Shown: positions 46,187-56,100, counted from the stretch's first letter. The stretch: 64,000 bases of DNA from Larkinella insperata (GCF_026248825.1 NZ_CP110973.1:4981501-5045500), one strand, 5' to 3'. Numbers and translations are program-made. The notes: generated from the letters alone by a model not told the origin.

Positions 46187-48205
46187 ATGTTACCGAATCT
46201 AGAATTTCTGCTTCAAAATATTCCTGAAGCCCTGTTGATACTCAATATTGATGGTTGTATTACGTACGCTAACCCGGCGGCATCGGCCCTGACCGGGTAT
46301 ACCCATTCTGAGTTGATCAACCAACCGTTTGACCGGCTTTATCCCAACGCGAATGACTTTATCCGGACGGAGTATGAACTAAGTCAGGCCCGTAAAAATG
46401 GAAAGCTGATTGTCGAAGGGTGGCGACTGAAAAAGGACCGGACCCCTTTTTGGGCCGAAGTAACCCTGGCGCCCATGTTCGATGAACAGCAGACGCTCAT
46501 GAGCTATAGTTGCCTGCTGCGCGACACATCGGATAAAAAGCAACGCGATGTGGCCCTCCGGGAAAACGAAGAGCGGTTTCGGCTGATGGTCCAGGGCGTG
46601 CGGGAATACGCCATATTTCTGCTGGATGTAAACGGCTACATCACAACCTGGAACGAAGGAGCCGAACGGACAAAAGGGTACCGGTCCCATGAGATTATTG
46701 GCAAGCATTTCTCCACGTTCTACACCCACGAAGACCTCGAAAGCCGGAAGCCCGAGCGCGAACTGAAAATAGCCATCGCAACTGGCAAGTACGAGGAGGA
46801 AGGCTGGCGGGTCAAAAAGAACGGCTCGGTTTTCTGGGCCAATGTCGTGATCACGGCCCTGTTCAACGACCAAAACAAACACATTGGCTTCTCGAAAGTA
46901 ACCCGGGATCTGACCGAACGGAAACAGGCTCAGGAAGTCATACGCCAGAGTGAAGAGCGTTACCGTTCCCTGGTCGAGCAGGTGACCGACTACGGTATTT
47001 TCATGCTGGACGACAAAGGGCGTATAATCAGCTGGAACGAAGGCGCCCGGCGAATCAAAGGGTATAGCGCCGAGGAGATTATCGGTAAATATTTTTCGAT
47101 TTTCTACACCCAGGAGGACCTGCTCAACAACAAGCCCGCGAACGAATTAAGAATTGCGAAAGACGTGGGGAAGTACGAAGAGGAGGGTTGGCGGCTGCGC
47201 AAAGACGGCAGCCTGTTCTGGGCGAACATCGTCATTACGGCGGTGTATAATTCGGACGGAACGCTCATCGGCTTCTCAAAGGTTACGCGCGACCTGTCGG
47301 AGCGAAAAGCGGCTGAAAGGGCCTTGCACGATAGCTACAAGCAGCAACGCATTCTGGCCGAGAAGTTGAAAGCGACCAACGATGAACTGGCCGCCATCAA
47401 CGAAGAACTCGCCGTAACGAACGACGATCTGGCCGAAACCAACCGGCTCCTGATGCGGTCCAACCAGAGTTTGCAGCAGTTTGCCTACGTGGCCAGCCAC
47501 GACTTGCAGGAGCCGTTGCGCAAAATTATGTCTTTTAGCACCCTGTTGCAGGAACAGTTTGCGGAGCAACTGGGCGAAGGCACCGATTACCTGGAGCGGA
47601 TGCAGTCGGCGGCCAGCCGTATGTCGACGCTCATCCGGGATTTGCTGGCCTTTTCCCGGTTGACAACCCGGCGGGACATGGCCGGTCCCATCGCGTTGAC
47701 GGACGTGGTGAATCAGGTACTCACGGACATCGATTTGACAATTCAGGAAGCCGTGGCAACCGTGACGGTCGGGCCGTTGCCCATCGTGTACGGCGACTCT
47801 TCCCAGATGCGGCAACTTTTTCAAAACCTGATCAGCAACGCCCTGAAATTTCGGCGGGCCGAGGTCGCCCCCGTGATTCAGGTCAGCGCGCACGAACTGG
47901 CTTCGGCGGACCTGCCAATTTCGATTAAACCGTCCCGAAGCGCAGTGGCTTACCACCGCATTGAGGTGGCCGACAACGGTATTGGCTTTGAAGAGAAATA
48001 CACCGAACGCATCTTCGAAGTGTTTCAGCGGCTGCACGGGCGGAGTGAATACGCCGGAACCGGCATCGGCCTGGCCATTTGCGAAAAAGTAGCCTTGAAC
48101 CACGGCGGGGCCATTACGGCCGTCAGCAAGCCGGGGCAGGGCAGTACCTTTATTGTCTACCTGCCGGTCGAAACCCAACCCATTTCGGCTTTACAGGCTG
48201 ACTAA
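46187..48205 (+). CDS. triple-PAS sensor histidine kinase
   Basis: A 672-residue soluble histidine kinase: three PAS domains (about 5-120, 125-245, 250-370), the second and third close paralogues sharing KYEEEGWR and GFSKVTRDL, then a coiled-coil linker repeating Asn-Asp-Glu-Leu-Ala-like units. The phosphoacceptor is His438 in ASHDLQEPLRK. The ATPase region has NLISNALKFR, DNGIGFEEKY and GTGIGLAIC. No membrane segment or receiver domain; signal unknown. Its domain logic matches the kinase at 23870-26401. The stop overlaps the stop of the convergent hydroxylase gene by three bases. Confidence 0.9.
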   Translation: MLPNLEFLLQNIPEALLILNIDGCITYANPAASALTGYTHSELINQPFDRLYPNANDFIRTEYELSQARKNGKLIVEGWRLKKDRTPFWAEVTLAPMFDEQQTLMSYSCLLRDTSDKKQRDVALRENEERFRLMVQGVREYAIFLLDVNGYITTWNEGAERTKGYRSHEIIGKHFSTFYTHEDLESRKPERELKIAIATGKYEEEGWRVKKNGSVFWANVVITALFNDQNKHIGFSKVTRDLTERKQAQEVIRQSEERYRSLVEQVTDYGIFMLDDKGRIISWNEGARRIKGYSAEEIIGKYFSIFYTQEDLLNNKPANELRIAKDVGKYEEEGWRLRKDGSLFWANIVITAVYNSDGTLIGFSKVTRDLSERKAAERALHDSYKQQRILAEKLKATNDELAAINEELAVTNDDLAETNRLLMRSNQSLQQFAYVASHDLQEPLRKIMSFSTLLQEQFAEQLGEGTDYLERMQSAASRMSTLIRDLLAFSRLTTRRDMAGPIALTDVVNQVLTDIDLTIQEAVATVTVGPLPIVYGDSSQMRQLFQNLISNALKFRRAEVAPVIQVSAHELASADLPISIKPSRSAVAYHRIEVADNGIGFEEKYTERIFEVFQRLHGRSEYAGTGIGLAICEKVALNHGGAITAVSKPGQGSTFIVYLPVETQPISALQAD

Positions 48206-49050
48206 AATGTTGCCGGGCGCTCCGACGGGGCCGAACCAAGAGGGGATTTCTGGGAAACCGGTTTGCCGGACGTGTCGGGTCCCGGGCGGGTTGCTTTCTC
48301 AAAAGCGGCAGTATAATCCCGGCGCGTGGTGCCCATCCATTCGTCCCAGAACCGGAAATACAGCCCGTAGTTGCCCGTGAAATACTGGTGGTGCTGGTTG
48401 TGGCTGACCGACGTGTTGAGCCACCGGCCCAGCCAGTGCCGATTGAAGGAAGACGGGTACAGCTCCCAGCCCAGGTGCCCGTAGACGTTGTACACAATCA
48501 TGAAAAACAGAAAGGCGAAAATCGTCAGTGGATGCAGGGGCAGAAGGACGGCTGCCAGCGGCACAATGGCGGCTTCAACGACGGCTTCCAGCGGGTGGAA
48601 GGCGTAGGCGGCCCAGGGGGAAGGGTTGGTCGATTTGTGATGAACCAGGTGGAATACCTTGAAAAGCCGGGGATGGTGCATCGCCCGGTGCGACCAGTAA
48701 AAATACGTGTCGTGCAGCAGAATCAATCCGAAAAAAGACAGAATACCGTACAGCGTTCCGTACGTTGACCAGCTTTTGTAAATCAGGGTATGTTCGCGAA
48801 TTACGGGCTGCATCATCGCCAGCGTAACCAGCGTGAAAATGATGGCCGTCCCGGCCGAGTAGAGAATCTCGCGCTGATAGTCCTTGTTTTTCGGAAAGCG
48901 CCGTTGAATCTTCCGGAAACTCAGCGTTTTCTTCCGCCAGCCGTACCAGATGCTGTACGCCAGACCCGCCACGAGGGCGTAGCGAATGAAATGGGTCAGA
49001 AAAATAATAAAACCGGTCAGAACAGAATGCGTTGTCAGCGTTGAAGTCAT
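48202..49050 (-). CDS. sterol desaturase / fatty acid hydroxylase family protein
   Basis: A 282-residue integral membrane di-iron enzyme. The His motifs are HDTYFYWSHRAMHH, then HLVHHKS, then HNQHHQYF, fitting the eight-His iron site of the fatty-acid-hydroxylase superfamily. Several hydrophobic helices surround them (for example FIRYALVAGLAYSIWYGW and LFFMIVYNVYGHLG). A conserved FWDEWMGT follows the last motif. It likely hydroxylates or desaturates a lipid; the substrate is unknown. The C-terminal 30 residues are Pro/Ser-rich and probably disordered. The coding region is separated from the SusC/SusD operon by a terminator. Confidence 0.9.
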   Translation of the reverse strand: MTSTLTTHSVLTGFIIFLTHFIRYALVAGLAYSIWYGWRKKTLSFRKIQRRFPKNKDYQREILYSAGTAIIFTLVTLAMMQPVIREHTLIYKSWSTYGTLYGILSFFGLILLHDTYFYWSHRAMHHPRLFKVFHLVHHKSTNPSPWAAYAFHPLEAVVEAAIVPLAAVLLPLHPLTIFAFLFFMIVYNVYGHLGWELYPSSFNRHWLGRWLNTSVSHNQHHQYFTGNYGLYFRFWDEWMGTTRRDYTAAFEKATRPGPDTSGKPVSQKSPLGSAPSERPATF

Positions 49051-49171
49051 TAACGTATGAAGATGAATGCACTGGTTAACTAACAGCAGACGGCCTGCGA
49101 GCGTTCGCGTTACGCGCGGTTTGGTCGGCTTTTTCGCCTGACGATTCGGGAATCAGAGAAGGGTTTACTTC

Positions 49172-49213
49172 AAAAAACAGCCGCCCCGAAAACGCGTTTC
49201 GGGGCGGCTGTTT
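49172..49213 (-). terminator. terminator of the SusC/SusD operon
   Basis: Arms 49175-49191 and 49197-49213 (17 bp, perfect) with a 5-base loop and, on the minus strand, a run of T corresponding to the A-run at 49172-49177. It lies 36 bases after the SusD-like stop. Confidence 0.88.
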
Positions 49214-49248
49214 AACGTAAAAATAGTTAGCCGGTTTAAAGCAACCGA

Positions 49249-50976
49249 TTAATAACCCGGGTTTTGTTTAAGCTGGGGCGACACGTTCAGGACGTTCTGG
49301 CCGATGGGGAAAATCGCCGTGTGATCGTCGGCATCGGGCTGCTTGTCCCACCACGTGCCGGTATTGAACACGCCCCAGCGGATCAGGTCGGTGCGTCGGC
49401 GGCCTTCAACCAGGAATTCGCGGCCCCATTCGTCCAGCATTTCCTGATCGGTTAGCTGGCTGCCGTCGGGCTTGTACAAACTCGGCGAACCCGCCGGGTA
49501 GTTTCGGGCCCGAACCGTATTGAGCAGCACCGCGGCTGCGGCCTTGTCGCCCGCCCGGTACTTGCATTCGGCCAGGGAATAATAAATCTCCGCGAGCCGG
49601 ATTTCGGCGTAGGCCGAGGCAATCTTGTTTGGATCGTCGCTGGGGTAGAACGGATACTTGACCGGGAAAACGCCCGAGCTGTGATCGCCGTGGTTCATGT
49701 TCGATTCTTTATCGGCGATTTTGGTGCCGGGTTTTGCGCCCAGGAACATTCCCACCTGATCCCGGAAGTAAAGCGGGTAGGGGCCTTTATTCCCCCGAAC
49801 CGTATCGACCCGGCCACTGGAATTGACGTAGGGCAGGTAGCCGTACAAAAACATGCCTTCCCGCTTGCTGTTTCCCAGATTCTTATACTTTTTAACCCGG
49901 TAATCGTCGGCGTATTTCTGGAATTTAATGAACGGTTTTCCGAGCGCAAACTTATACTCCACGCTGTCGACATCCCGGCCCGGCTGCAACGCGTATTTCG
50001 GGTTGGAATCGCCCCAGTCGGTGAAGCCGAAGTAGCGGGGGGCTTGAATGGGCAGCGCCCACCAGTACATGCCGCCGTCGTATTGCCAGTGGGTTAAGCC
50101 GAAGCTGCCGGGGAACCCGAAAATCGTTTCCGACGAGTTGGCGTTGTTGTAATCAAACGGCGCATCCCAGCGGGTTTCCAGCGTGTAGTTGCCGTATTTG
50201 CCCGCAATAATATCCTGGCACACGGCCGCACAATCCGCAAACCGGTCGGTTCCGGTATAGACTTTCGCGTTCAGGTACAACCGGGCGAGCAAAGCGGCTG
50301 CTCCGCCCTGGGTCCAGCGACCAACGGCGTTTTCGCCCAGGCTCTGGCGGGTCGGCAGTTTCGGCAGAGCGTCTTTCAGTTCCTGTTCGATGAAGGCCAG
50401 AGCCTCCTGGGGGGGCACCTGCGGACCGCCCTGGGTTTCGCCCTTGATTTTGGTAACCAGCACAATGTTGCGGTAGAGGTCCAGCAGGCGGATGTTCAGC
50501 CAGGCCCGCAGCGTTTTAAGCTCGGCAATCATACCGTCGAGTTCGGCCTGGGTCATTTCGAATTTGGCGGGGTCGGTAATGCCCTGCAAATCTTCCAGCG
50601 AATTGGTGGCCAGGTTTACGCCCTGGTAGAGCGCGTTCCAGGCGTCGTTGGTAAAGCCGTCGTTGGGCGTCCAGGTGTGGTAATGCACGCGCTGGAATTG
50701 TCCGCCGTCGAACCAGTCGCCCTGGCGGTTGATGGTCATCAGTTCATCGGTGCTGTTTTCCTGAAGCATAAACGTGTTGCCGCCCTGGATGCTCCAGTAA
50801 CAGTGTTCAAACGCCCGCAGAAAATCCCGCGTGACGTCGGCCCGGGTTTGCAAAAAGTTTTCGGACGTAATCCGGTCGTACAGAACTTCATCCAGGTTGG
50901 TGCAACTGCTGACGACCAGGAGCAGCGAGAGTGCCGTCCAGCGGATGATGGGAGTTATAAAAGAAATGCGTTTCAT
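49249..50976 (-). CDS. SusD/RagB-family nutrient-binding lipoprotein
   Basis: A 575-residue surface lipoprotein. The signal ends in VSSC, so Cys25 or near it is lipidated. Typical SusD features are the N-terminal DLDEV-like patch (NLDEVLYDRIT), TPR-like helices, 'EIRLAEIYYSLAECKYRAGDKAAA' and the C-terminal RAR/REF region (VRARNYPAG ... EWGREFLVEGRRRTDLIRW). It forms the lid on the SusC-type transporter encoded 14 bases upstream and captures a glycan or peptide. No adjacent glycosidase identifies the ligand. Confidence 0.93.
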   Translation of the reverse strand: MKRISFITPIIRWTALSLLLVVSSCTNLDEVLYDRITSENFLQTRADVTRDFLRAFEHCYWSIQGGNTFMLQENSTDELMTINRQGDWFDGGQFQRVHYHTWTPNDGFTNDAWNALYQGVNLATNSLEDLQGITDPAKFEMTQAELDGMIAELKTLRAWLNIRLLDLYRNIVLVTKIKGETQGGPQVPPQEALAFIEQELKDALPKLPTRQSLGENAVGRWTQGGAAALLARLYLNAKVYTGTDRFADCAAVCQDIIAGKYGNYTLETRWDAPFDYNNANSSETIFGFPGSFGLTHWQYDGGMYWWALPIQAPRYFGFTDWGDSNPKYALQPGRDVDSVEYKFALGKPFIKFQKYADDYRVKKYKNLGNSKREGMFLYGYLPYVNSSGRVDTVRGNKGPYPLYFRDQVGMFLGAKPGTKIADKESNMNHGDHSSGVFPVKYPFYPSDDPNKIASAYAEIRLAEIYYSLAECKYRAGDKAAAAVLLNTVRARNYPAGSPSLYKPDGSQLTDQEMLDEWGREFLVEGRRRTDLIRWGVFNTGTWWDKQPDADDHTAIFPIGQNVLNVSPQLKQNPGY

Positions 50977-50990
50977 GGTTGGTTAGCCGA

Positions 50991-53900
50991 TTAAAGAGTA
51001 AGTTGAAGACCCAGCAGCAGTTGTGTCGTCGAGGGGTAATAATTCAGCGTGCCATTGTTATCACTCTGGTTGATACCCGGATACAGACCGTTTACCTGAA
51101 TCAGGTCCGGATCGCCCCCGGTGAATTTGGTGAACGTGGCCAGGTTCCGGCTGGTCGCGTAAATACGAACCGATTGCAGGAATTTCAGCTTCAACGGCTG
51201 GGTATAACTGAGGGTTACGTTGTCGAGCTTCACAAAACTGCCCGACTCCAGGAAGTAATCCGACAGGGCCGAATACGTAGCCGCGTTGGTTAGTTTGGAG
51301 TATTTACCGCCGTCATAAGCCGACGTCAGGGTATTGGCGTTTTGCTGGGTGGCCGGTGTTCCCAGGTAAAAGGCGTAGGTATTGAACAGGTCATAGCCGA
51401 AAGTGCCCCGGAAGAAGACGCTCAGATCCCACTGCTTGTATCGGAAATTATTGCTCAAACTACCCGTAAATTTGGGAAGCCCGTTGCCTACGAACTGCCG
51501 GTCGTCGTTGGTAGCCCGGTTGGCCAGAATGATGTTGCCGTTTTTATCGTACACCTGCAATGCTCCGGATTCGTCGACGCCCGCCGAGCGCAGCGCGTAG
51601 AAGCTACCGATCCGGGTATTTTCCCGCAACCGCTGAATGTTACCCGGGCTGCCCGGCGCGGGCATGCCCACCACATCAATGTAGTTCTGGCCCTGATAGG
51701 CTTCGTTCGAGAACGAAACAAACTTGTTGCTGTTGGTGGCCCCCACGAAGGCAAGGTTGTAGCTGAAATCCTTCCGGTTGATTACGCCTGCGTTCAACTG
51801 GATTTCCAGTCCCGAGTTTTTCATCGTGCCCACGTTGGCAAACGTCGTTCCCTGAATGTTGGGCGGGTTGGGCACCGAATAGTTGCCCAAGAGGTCCTTG
51901 TTCGTCCGGACGTAGTAGTTCAGACTCCCGGTAAGCCGGCTGTTGAGCAGTTCGAAGTCGAGACCGACGTTGAAGTTGATGGCTCTTTCCCACCGGAGGT
52001 TGTAATTCGTGTTCTGGCTGGGCCCCCAAACCTGGTACGACGTTCCGTTGTAGAGGTAATAACCGTACCCGCTGTAGGTGTCGAGCGACAGGTAATTGCC
52101 AAAGTCCTGGTTACCGGTTACGCCGTAATCCGCCCGGAGCTTCAGTTCGTTCAGCCAGGGGATGCCCTGCAAAAACGATTCCTGGGTGATGCGCCAGGCC
52201 GCCGAAGCCGCCGGGAAATTTCCCCATTTGTGATTAAAACCGAACTTGGACGACCCTTCCCGCCGAAGGCTGGCCGACAGGTAGTATTTCTGATCGTAAT
52301 CGTAGTTGACCCGTCCGAAAAACGAAATCAGCTTCGAGCTGTTCCGATACGAACCTACGCCGTTGACGCCCGAGGTCAGGTTCCAGGTTCCCGAACCAAG
52401 GTTATTATACGTCAGCACGTTGGACGGAAAAAGCTGGTTGGAAGCATCGAAACCGGATGAGGTAAACAACTGGTACGAATAACCGCCCAGGAGTTTGACG
52501 GAATGCTTCTGCGCTTCCAGCGCGTAATTGCCCGTCCACTCAAAACTTTTCTGGTCGTTTTCGTCCAGGTCCTGCGAAGCCGTATTCCGGCCACTGCCGT
52601 TGAGAACCGTCGTCAGCGTGGAAGGCGTGAAATTGTAATTCCGGAACGACGAGTTGACCTGGCCGATGGTGACCGTTGAATACAGGTTGTCAAGCAGATT
52701 CAGCCGGAACGAAGCGTTGAGGTCCAGGTACTTGATTTCCTGCTCGGAACGAACCTCCCGGGCGCGCTCCACCGGGTTGTTGGCGAAGAAACCCGAAGTA
52801 ATGTAGGCATACCGTCCGTTGTTGTCATAAACCGGCTGCGTCGGGTTGAGCGTCAGGGCGTAGTTAAAGCCGCTGTAATCCGCCAGGTTTGTTTTTGCAT
52901 ACCGGGGAGCCGCACTGAACGTAATGGCGTACAGGTTGTTAGCCGAATTGTGGTTGATGTTCACCCGCCCGCCGTATTCTTCCTTCGACGACCGCAGATC
53001 AATACCGTTCGCGTTCCGGTAATCGACCGACGTGAAATAATTGGTCCGGTTGTTACCGCCCGAAAATTGCAGGGTATGTTTCTGCGAAAAAGCCGGGTTG
53101 TTGCTAACGGTTTTCATCCAGTCGGTATTACCGCCCAGGTCTACCCCCCGGTTGTTGGCCAGAAATTCATCCCGCGACAGCACCGAAAGTTTGTTGGTGA
53201 TAAAATCAAAGGCGGTGTAGCCATCGTAAAAAATCCGGGAGTCGGCCGTTCCTTTTTTGGTCGTGATGACAATCACCCCGTTACTACCCCGGGTTCCGTA
53301 GATGGCCGAAGCCGCCCCGCCCTTCAGGACGTCGATGGATTCGATTTCGTTCTGGTTGATGTTGTCCAGGTTACCGCCCGGAACGCCGTTGATGACAAAC
53401 AGCGGCCCCAGCCCCGCACTCCGGGATGACACCCCCCGAAGCTGGATGTTGGGCGTCGAGTTGGGGTCGGCCGCGGCCGTGTTGGTCACCGATAGGCCGG
53501 ATACTTTACCCTGAATGGCCATCAGCGGGCTGTTGCTTCCCACGCGCAGCAAGTCCTTGGAAGACAAGTGAGTAATGGCGCTGGAAACCTCTTTGCGGTT
53601 CAGCGATCCGTAGCCGACCACAACCACTTCGTTCAGGGTTTTGTTGTCTTCCTGCAGCGTCACCGTCACGCTGGACCGGCCGTTCAGGGTTACTTCCTGG
53701 GATGCAAACCCTACGTACGAAAAAACCAGAGCAGTGGCCGTTGACGGTACCTGCAATTGAAACGTCCCGTCGGGATTGGTGGTCGTTCCGGTGGTCGTTC
53801 CTTTGACGATAATCGAAACGCCCGGTAGTGCATTTCCTTGTGAATCAACTACTTTTCCGGAAACGGCACTGGCGTTTTGCGCCCGGCCCGTCAGCGTTAC

Positions 53901-54017
53901 CGCCAGCAAAAAAAAGAGAAAAATGAGCGTCCTGGAAAGGAGCGTTTGACCGCGTTTGGATGGAATTCTTGGCGTCCATCCAGGCAAATTGTTTAGGTCA
54001 GAATACATAGTAAACAA
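50991..54017 (-). CDS. SusC/RagA-family TonB-dependent transporter
   Basis: A 1008-residue outer-membrane protein. Signal peptide (helix about 28-45), then a carboxypeptidase-regulatory-like plug extension (VSGKVVDSQGNALPGVSIIVKG, 53-74), the SusC motif NEVVVVGYGSLNRKEVSSAI, the plug domain with VLKGGAASAIYGTRGSNGVI, and a beta-barrel to the C-terminal SQLLLGLQLTL end. It imports an oligosaccharide or similar nutrient with TonB energy and pairs with the SusD gene just downstream. An alternative ATG lies three codons in. No ECF sigma/anti-sigma pair is adjacent. Confidence 0.94.
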   Translation of the reverse strand: MFTMYSDLNNLPGWTPRIPSKRGQTLLSRTLIFLFFLLAVTLTGRAQNASAVSGKVVDSQGNALPGVSIIVKGTTTGTTTNPDGTFQLQVPSTATALVFSYVGFASQEVTLNGRSSVTVTLQEDNKTLNEVVVVGYGSLNRKEVSSAITHLSSKDLLRVGSNSPLMAIQGKVSGLSVTNTAAADPNSTPNIQLRGVSSRSAGLGPLFVINGVPGGNLDNINQNEIESIDVLKGGAASAIYGTRGSNGVIVITTKKGTADSRIFYDGYTAFDFITNKLSVLSRDEFLANNRGVDLGGNTDWMKTVSNNPAFSQKHTLQFSGGNNRTNYFTSVDYRNANGIDLRSSKEEYGGRVNINHNSANNLYAITFSAAPRYAKTNLADYSGFNYALTLNPTQPVYDNNGRYAYITSGFFANNPVERAREVRSEQEIKYLDLNASFRLNLLDNLYSTVTIGQVNSSFRNYNFTPSTLTTVLNGSGRNTASQDLDENDQKSFEWTGNYALEAQKHSVKLLGGYSYQLFTSSGFDASNQLFPSNVLTYNNLGSGTWNLTSGVNGVGSYRNSSKLISFFGRVNYDYDQKYYLSASLRREGSSKFGFNHKWGNFPAASAAWRITQESFLQGIPWLNELKLRADYGVTGNQDFGNYLSLDTYSGYGYYLYNGTSYQVWGPSQNTNYNLRWERAINFNVGLDFELLNSRLTGSLNYYVRTNKDLLGNYSVPNPPNIQGTTFANVGTMKNSGLEIQLNAGVINRKDFSYNLAFVGATNSNKFVSFSNEAYQGQNYIDVVGMPAPGSPGNIQRLRENTRIGSFYALRSAGVDESGALQVYDKNGNIILANRATNDDRQFVGNGLPKFTGSLSNNFRYKQWDLSVFFRGTFGYDLFNTYAFYLGTPATQQNANTLTSAYDGGKYSKLTNAATYSALSDYFLESGSFVKLDNVTLSYTQPLKLKFLQSVRIYATSRNLATFTKFTGGDPDLIQVNGLYPGINQSDNNGTLNYYPSTTQLLLGLQLTL

Positions 54018-54367
54018 CTGATTACTAGTTAATTGATTGAATAAATAGGCTTCTGGCTGTTGAGAAGCGGCAAGAGGAAGCCAAACCCGTGCTACTCAAA
54101 CCGTTACGCGTGTCGGCTACTTCAATTAAGAAATCGGTCCTGGATGATATATTAACTCATGGTCATGGTTTTTTTAAGCAAATATATAATGATTCTGGCA
54201 CCTATTTATTGTCCACAAACCGGGCAATCGTAAACTATTTTCAGCTTGTTGATTGAAGCGGGCCGGTGGGCTTGGGCTGTTAAAGTTCGCTACTGCTACG
54301 CTTAATAAAAATATCATCCGTTAGGTGCTCTTTTTCAGTAATTTTTGTCTGCCAAACCCCAAAAATT
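54018..54367. other. divergent intergenic region with a promoter candidate
   Basis: This region separates the SusC gene from the rightward DUF2235 gene. It is AT-rich in its middle; the only specific element I could identify is the minus-strand -7 box at 54179-54186. Confidence 0.4.
54179..54186 (-). promoter_or_regulatory. possible -7 box for the SusC/SusD operon (TATATTTG)
   Basis: On the minus strand the sequence is TATATTTG, an exact TAnnTTTG match about 160 bases before the SusC start. A TTTG further upstream (54216-54219) is spaced too widely for a good -33 box, so this remains a candidate. Confidence 0.3.
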
Positions 54368-55558
54368 ATGAGCAAGAAAATTATCATCTGCGCAGACGGC
54401 ACCTGGAACGAACCCGAGCAACTCGACCGGGGTAGCCTGGTTCCGACCAACGTCGTAAAAATTGCCCGCGCCCTGGCGTTGGCTAAAAGGCCCGATCAGG
54501 AAGATATTTATTACGATTTGGGAGTGGGCACCAACGGCTGGCTGGATCGGCTGCTGGGGGGATTGACCGGCAACGGGTTGATGACGAACATTTTTGACTG
54601 CTACCATTTCATTGCCGAACGCTACCAGCCCGGCGATAAAATCTATTTGTTTGGCTTTAGCCGGGGCGCCTACACGGTCCGCAGTCTGGCCGGTTTGATT
54701 TGCAATTTTGGGCTGAACAAGGACCTGGTGAATCCGGAGCTGATTCGCACCCGGCACGAGCAGCCCGCCATCACAACCGCGGAAAACCGGCCCGTTGAGG
54801 AATCGCACCAGAAAGCGAAAGCGTCGCAGAACACCCTCCGGGAATTGCAGGGAGCCTATCAGAAAATGAAAGCGCAGAAGACGCAGGCTCCCATTGACGA
54901 GTACCAGCAGAACCACGATTGCTACCATCCCGGCATCGAAATGATCGGCGTTTGGGATACTGTTGGGGCGCTGGGTATACCGTTTCCGATCCCGAAAGAG
55001 CTGTTTCCGGAGAAACTGGCCCACTGGTTGAACAGCCGGTTTCTGGGCGTCTACCGGTTTTTAAATGCCGACCTTAACCCCAAAGTGAAAGCGGCCTACC
55101 ACGCCATATCCATCGACGAAAACCGCCGGTCGTTTATGCCGACGCTCTGGAATGAAACCAGCCTGGGCAGCGGGCAAACCGTAAAACAGGTTTGGTTTGC
55201 CGGTATTCACAGCAACATCGGGGGAGGGTACGCCGATGCCGGACTGTCGGATAACGCCTTGCTCTGGATGATCCGGCAGGCCCAGGAACACGGTCTGCAA
55301 TTCAGCGAAGCCTACCTGACCAAAAACATCCATCCCGACGCATTTTATGGCGAAATGCGGAATGAACGATCCCGACTGCTTAAGCGGATTTTATTTCGGA
55401 AAGGATTGCGGCAAATCGAAATATTATGCAATGATGCGGGTGCTAAACCCATTATCGCCGAAAGCGCCATCGAACGGCAGGCGTCTAGAATTTGCAAACA
55501 GAAATATAAACTGAATTTGCAGGAGGATTTTAGATACGAAATAGAGAAAGGCTTTTAG
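54368..55558 (+). CDS. DUF2235 (Tle1-like) alpha/beta hydrolase
   Basis: A 396-residue protein of the DUF2235/T6SS phospholipase-effector Tle1-like family. The start IIICADGTWNEP (5-16) and the nucleophile motif GFSRGAYTVR (Ser98) are diagnostic, with later WFAGIHSNIGGGY as a family block containing a likely active-site His. No signal peptide or PAAR/Hcp/VgrG gene is nearby, so it need not be a secreted toxin. Many bacteria carry lone DUF2235 proteins with unknown substrates. A middle insert of Lys/Gln-rich helix (about 145-180) breaks the catalytic domain. Confidence 0.85.
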   Translation: MSKKIIICADGTWNEPEQLDRGSLVPTNVVKIARALALAKRPDQEDIYYDLGVGTNGWLDRLLGGLTGNGLMTNIFDCYHFIAERYQPGDKIYLFGFSRGAYTVRSLAGLICNFGLNKDLVNPELIRTRHEQPAITTAENRPVEESHQKAKASQNTLRELQGAYQKMKAQKTQAPIDEYQQNHDCYHPGIEMIGVWDTVGALGIPFPIPKELFPEKLAHWLNSRFLGVYRFLNADLNPKVKAAYHAISIDENRRSFMPTLWNETSLGSGQTVKQVWFAGIHSNIGGGYADAGLSDNALLWMIRQAQEHGLQFSEAYLTKNIHPDAFYGEMRNERSRLLKRILFRKGLRQIEILCNDAGAKPIIAESAIERQASRICKQKYKLNLQEDFRYEIEKGF

Positions 55559-55770
55559 TAAAAATCCTCCGGAAGAAAAAATAAGGCAGATGTGGTAAGG
55601 CGGAGTACGGACTAATGTGAAGGTCTGTCCTGCGTTTCCTTGTACTTTATAAATTCTGCCAGGAGGTTAGTCATGTTAGTTTAAATTTACCAGACAAGTT
55701 TAAACAATGTATTGTGATTAGAAGTTGATACATCGCCGGATGTAAATAGTTTCAACTTGTTTCTAAACGG

Positions 55771-56073
55771 ATGAGAGTTTTCAGCAAAAGCTTTCTACAC
55801 CAAGGTGTTGTTTGCCAGGTGTCCGCCGAGGTGGCCGACACCTGCTCGGTGTCAGGATATGTCAATGGCGTAGCCATTTATCTAGAAAATACCATTCGCC
55901 GAAACGAGCTGGAAATGAAACTAGCTAATGCCGAAAGAAACGTCAGAGAACAGGCGGAAAAAACCGCAGCCCTCGGTCCGCAAATCGACGCTACTGAGCG
56001 AATGTTTCTGAGGATGGGTTACTTACGGGTTCGGCAAGCCATGAAGACGGAAGAGGAAACCCCGTCGACGTAA
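55771..56073 (+). CDS. hypothetical small protein
   Basis: A 100-residue protein with no recognised family. The first 40 residues look beta-rich with two Cys (positions 15 and 25). A helical, likely coiled-coil region of alternating charge covers about 44-80 (ELEMKLANAERNVREQAEKTA). No signal peptide is seen. It stands alone 212 bases after the DUF2235 gene and is followed directly by a small hairpin. The coding call rests on codon pattern and a plausible amphipathic helix, so confidence is moderate. Confidence 0.45.
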   Translation: MRVFSKSFLHQGVVCQVSAEVADTCSVSGYVNGVAIYLENTIRRNELEMKLANAERNVREQAEKTAALGPQIDATERMFLRMGYLRVRQAMKTEEETPST

Positions 56074-56100
56074 CGGTTCCGATAGGATAAAAGAACCGTT
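56072..56100 (+). terminator. weak hairpin after the small protein
   Basis: Eight-base arms aacggttc (56072-56079) and gaaccgtt (56093-56100) flank a 13-base loop and overlap the stop codon. No T-run follows. Confidence 0.35.

Noticed and set aside
54368..55558. Type VI secretion toxin locus
   Set aside because: The protein resembles Tle1-like DUF2235 enzymes, but no VgrG, Hcp, PAAR, immunity or T6SS structural gene is nearby.
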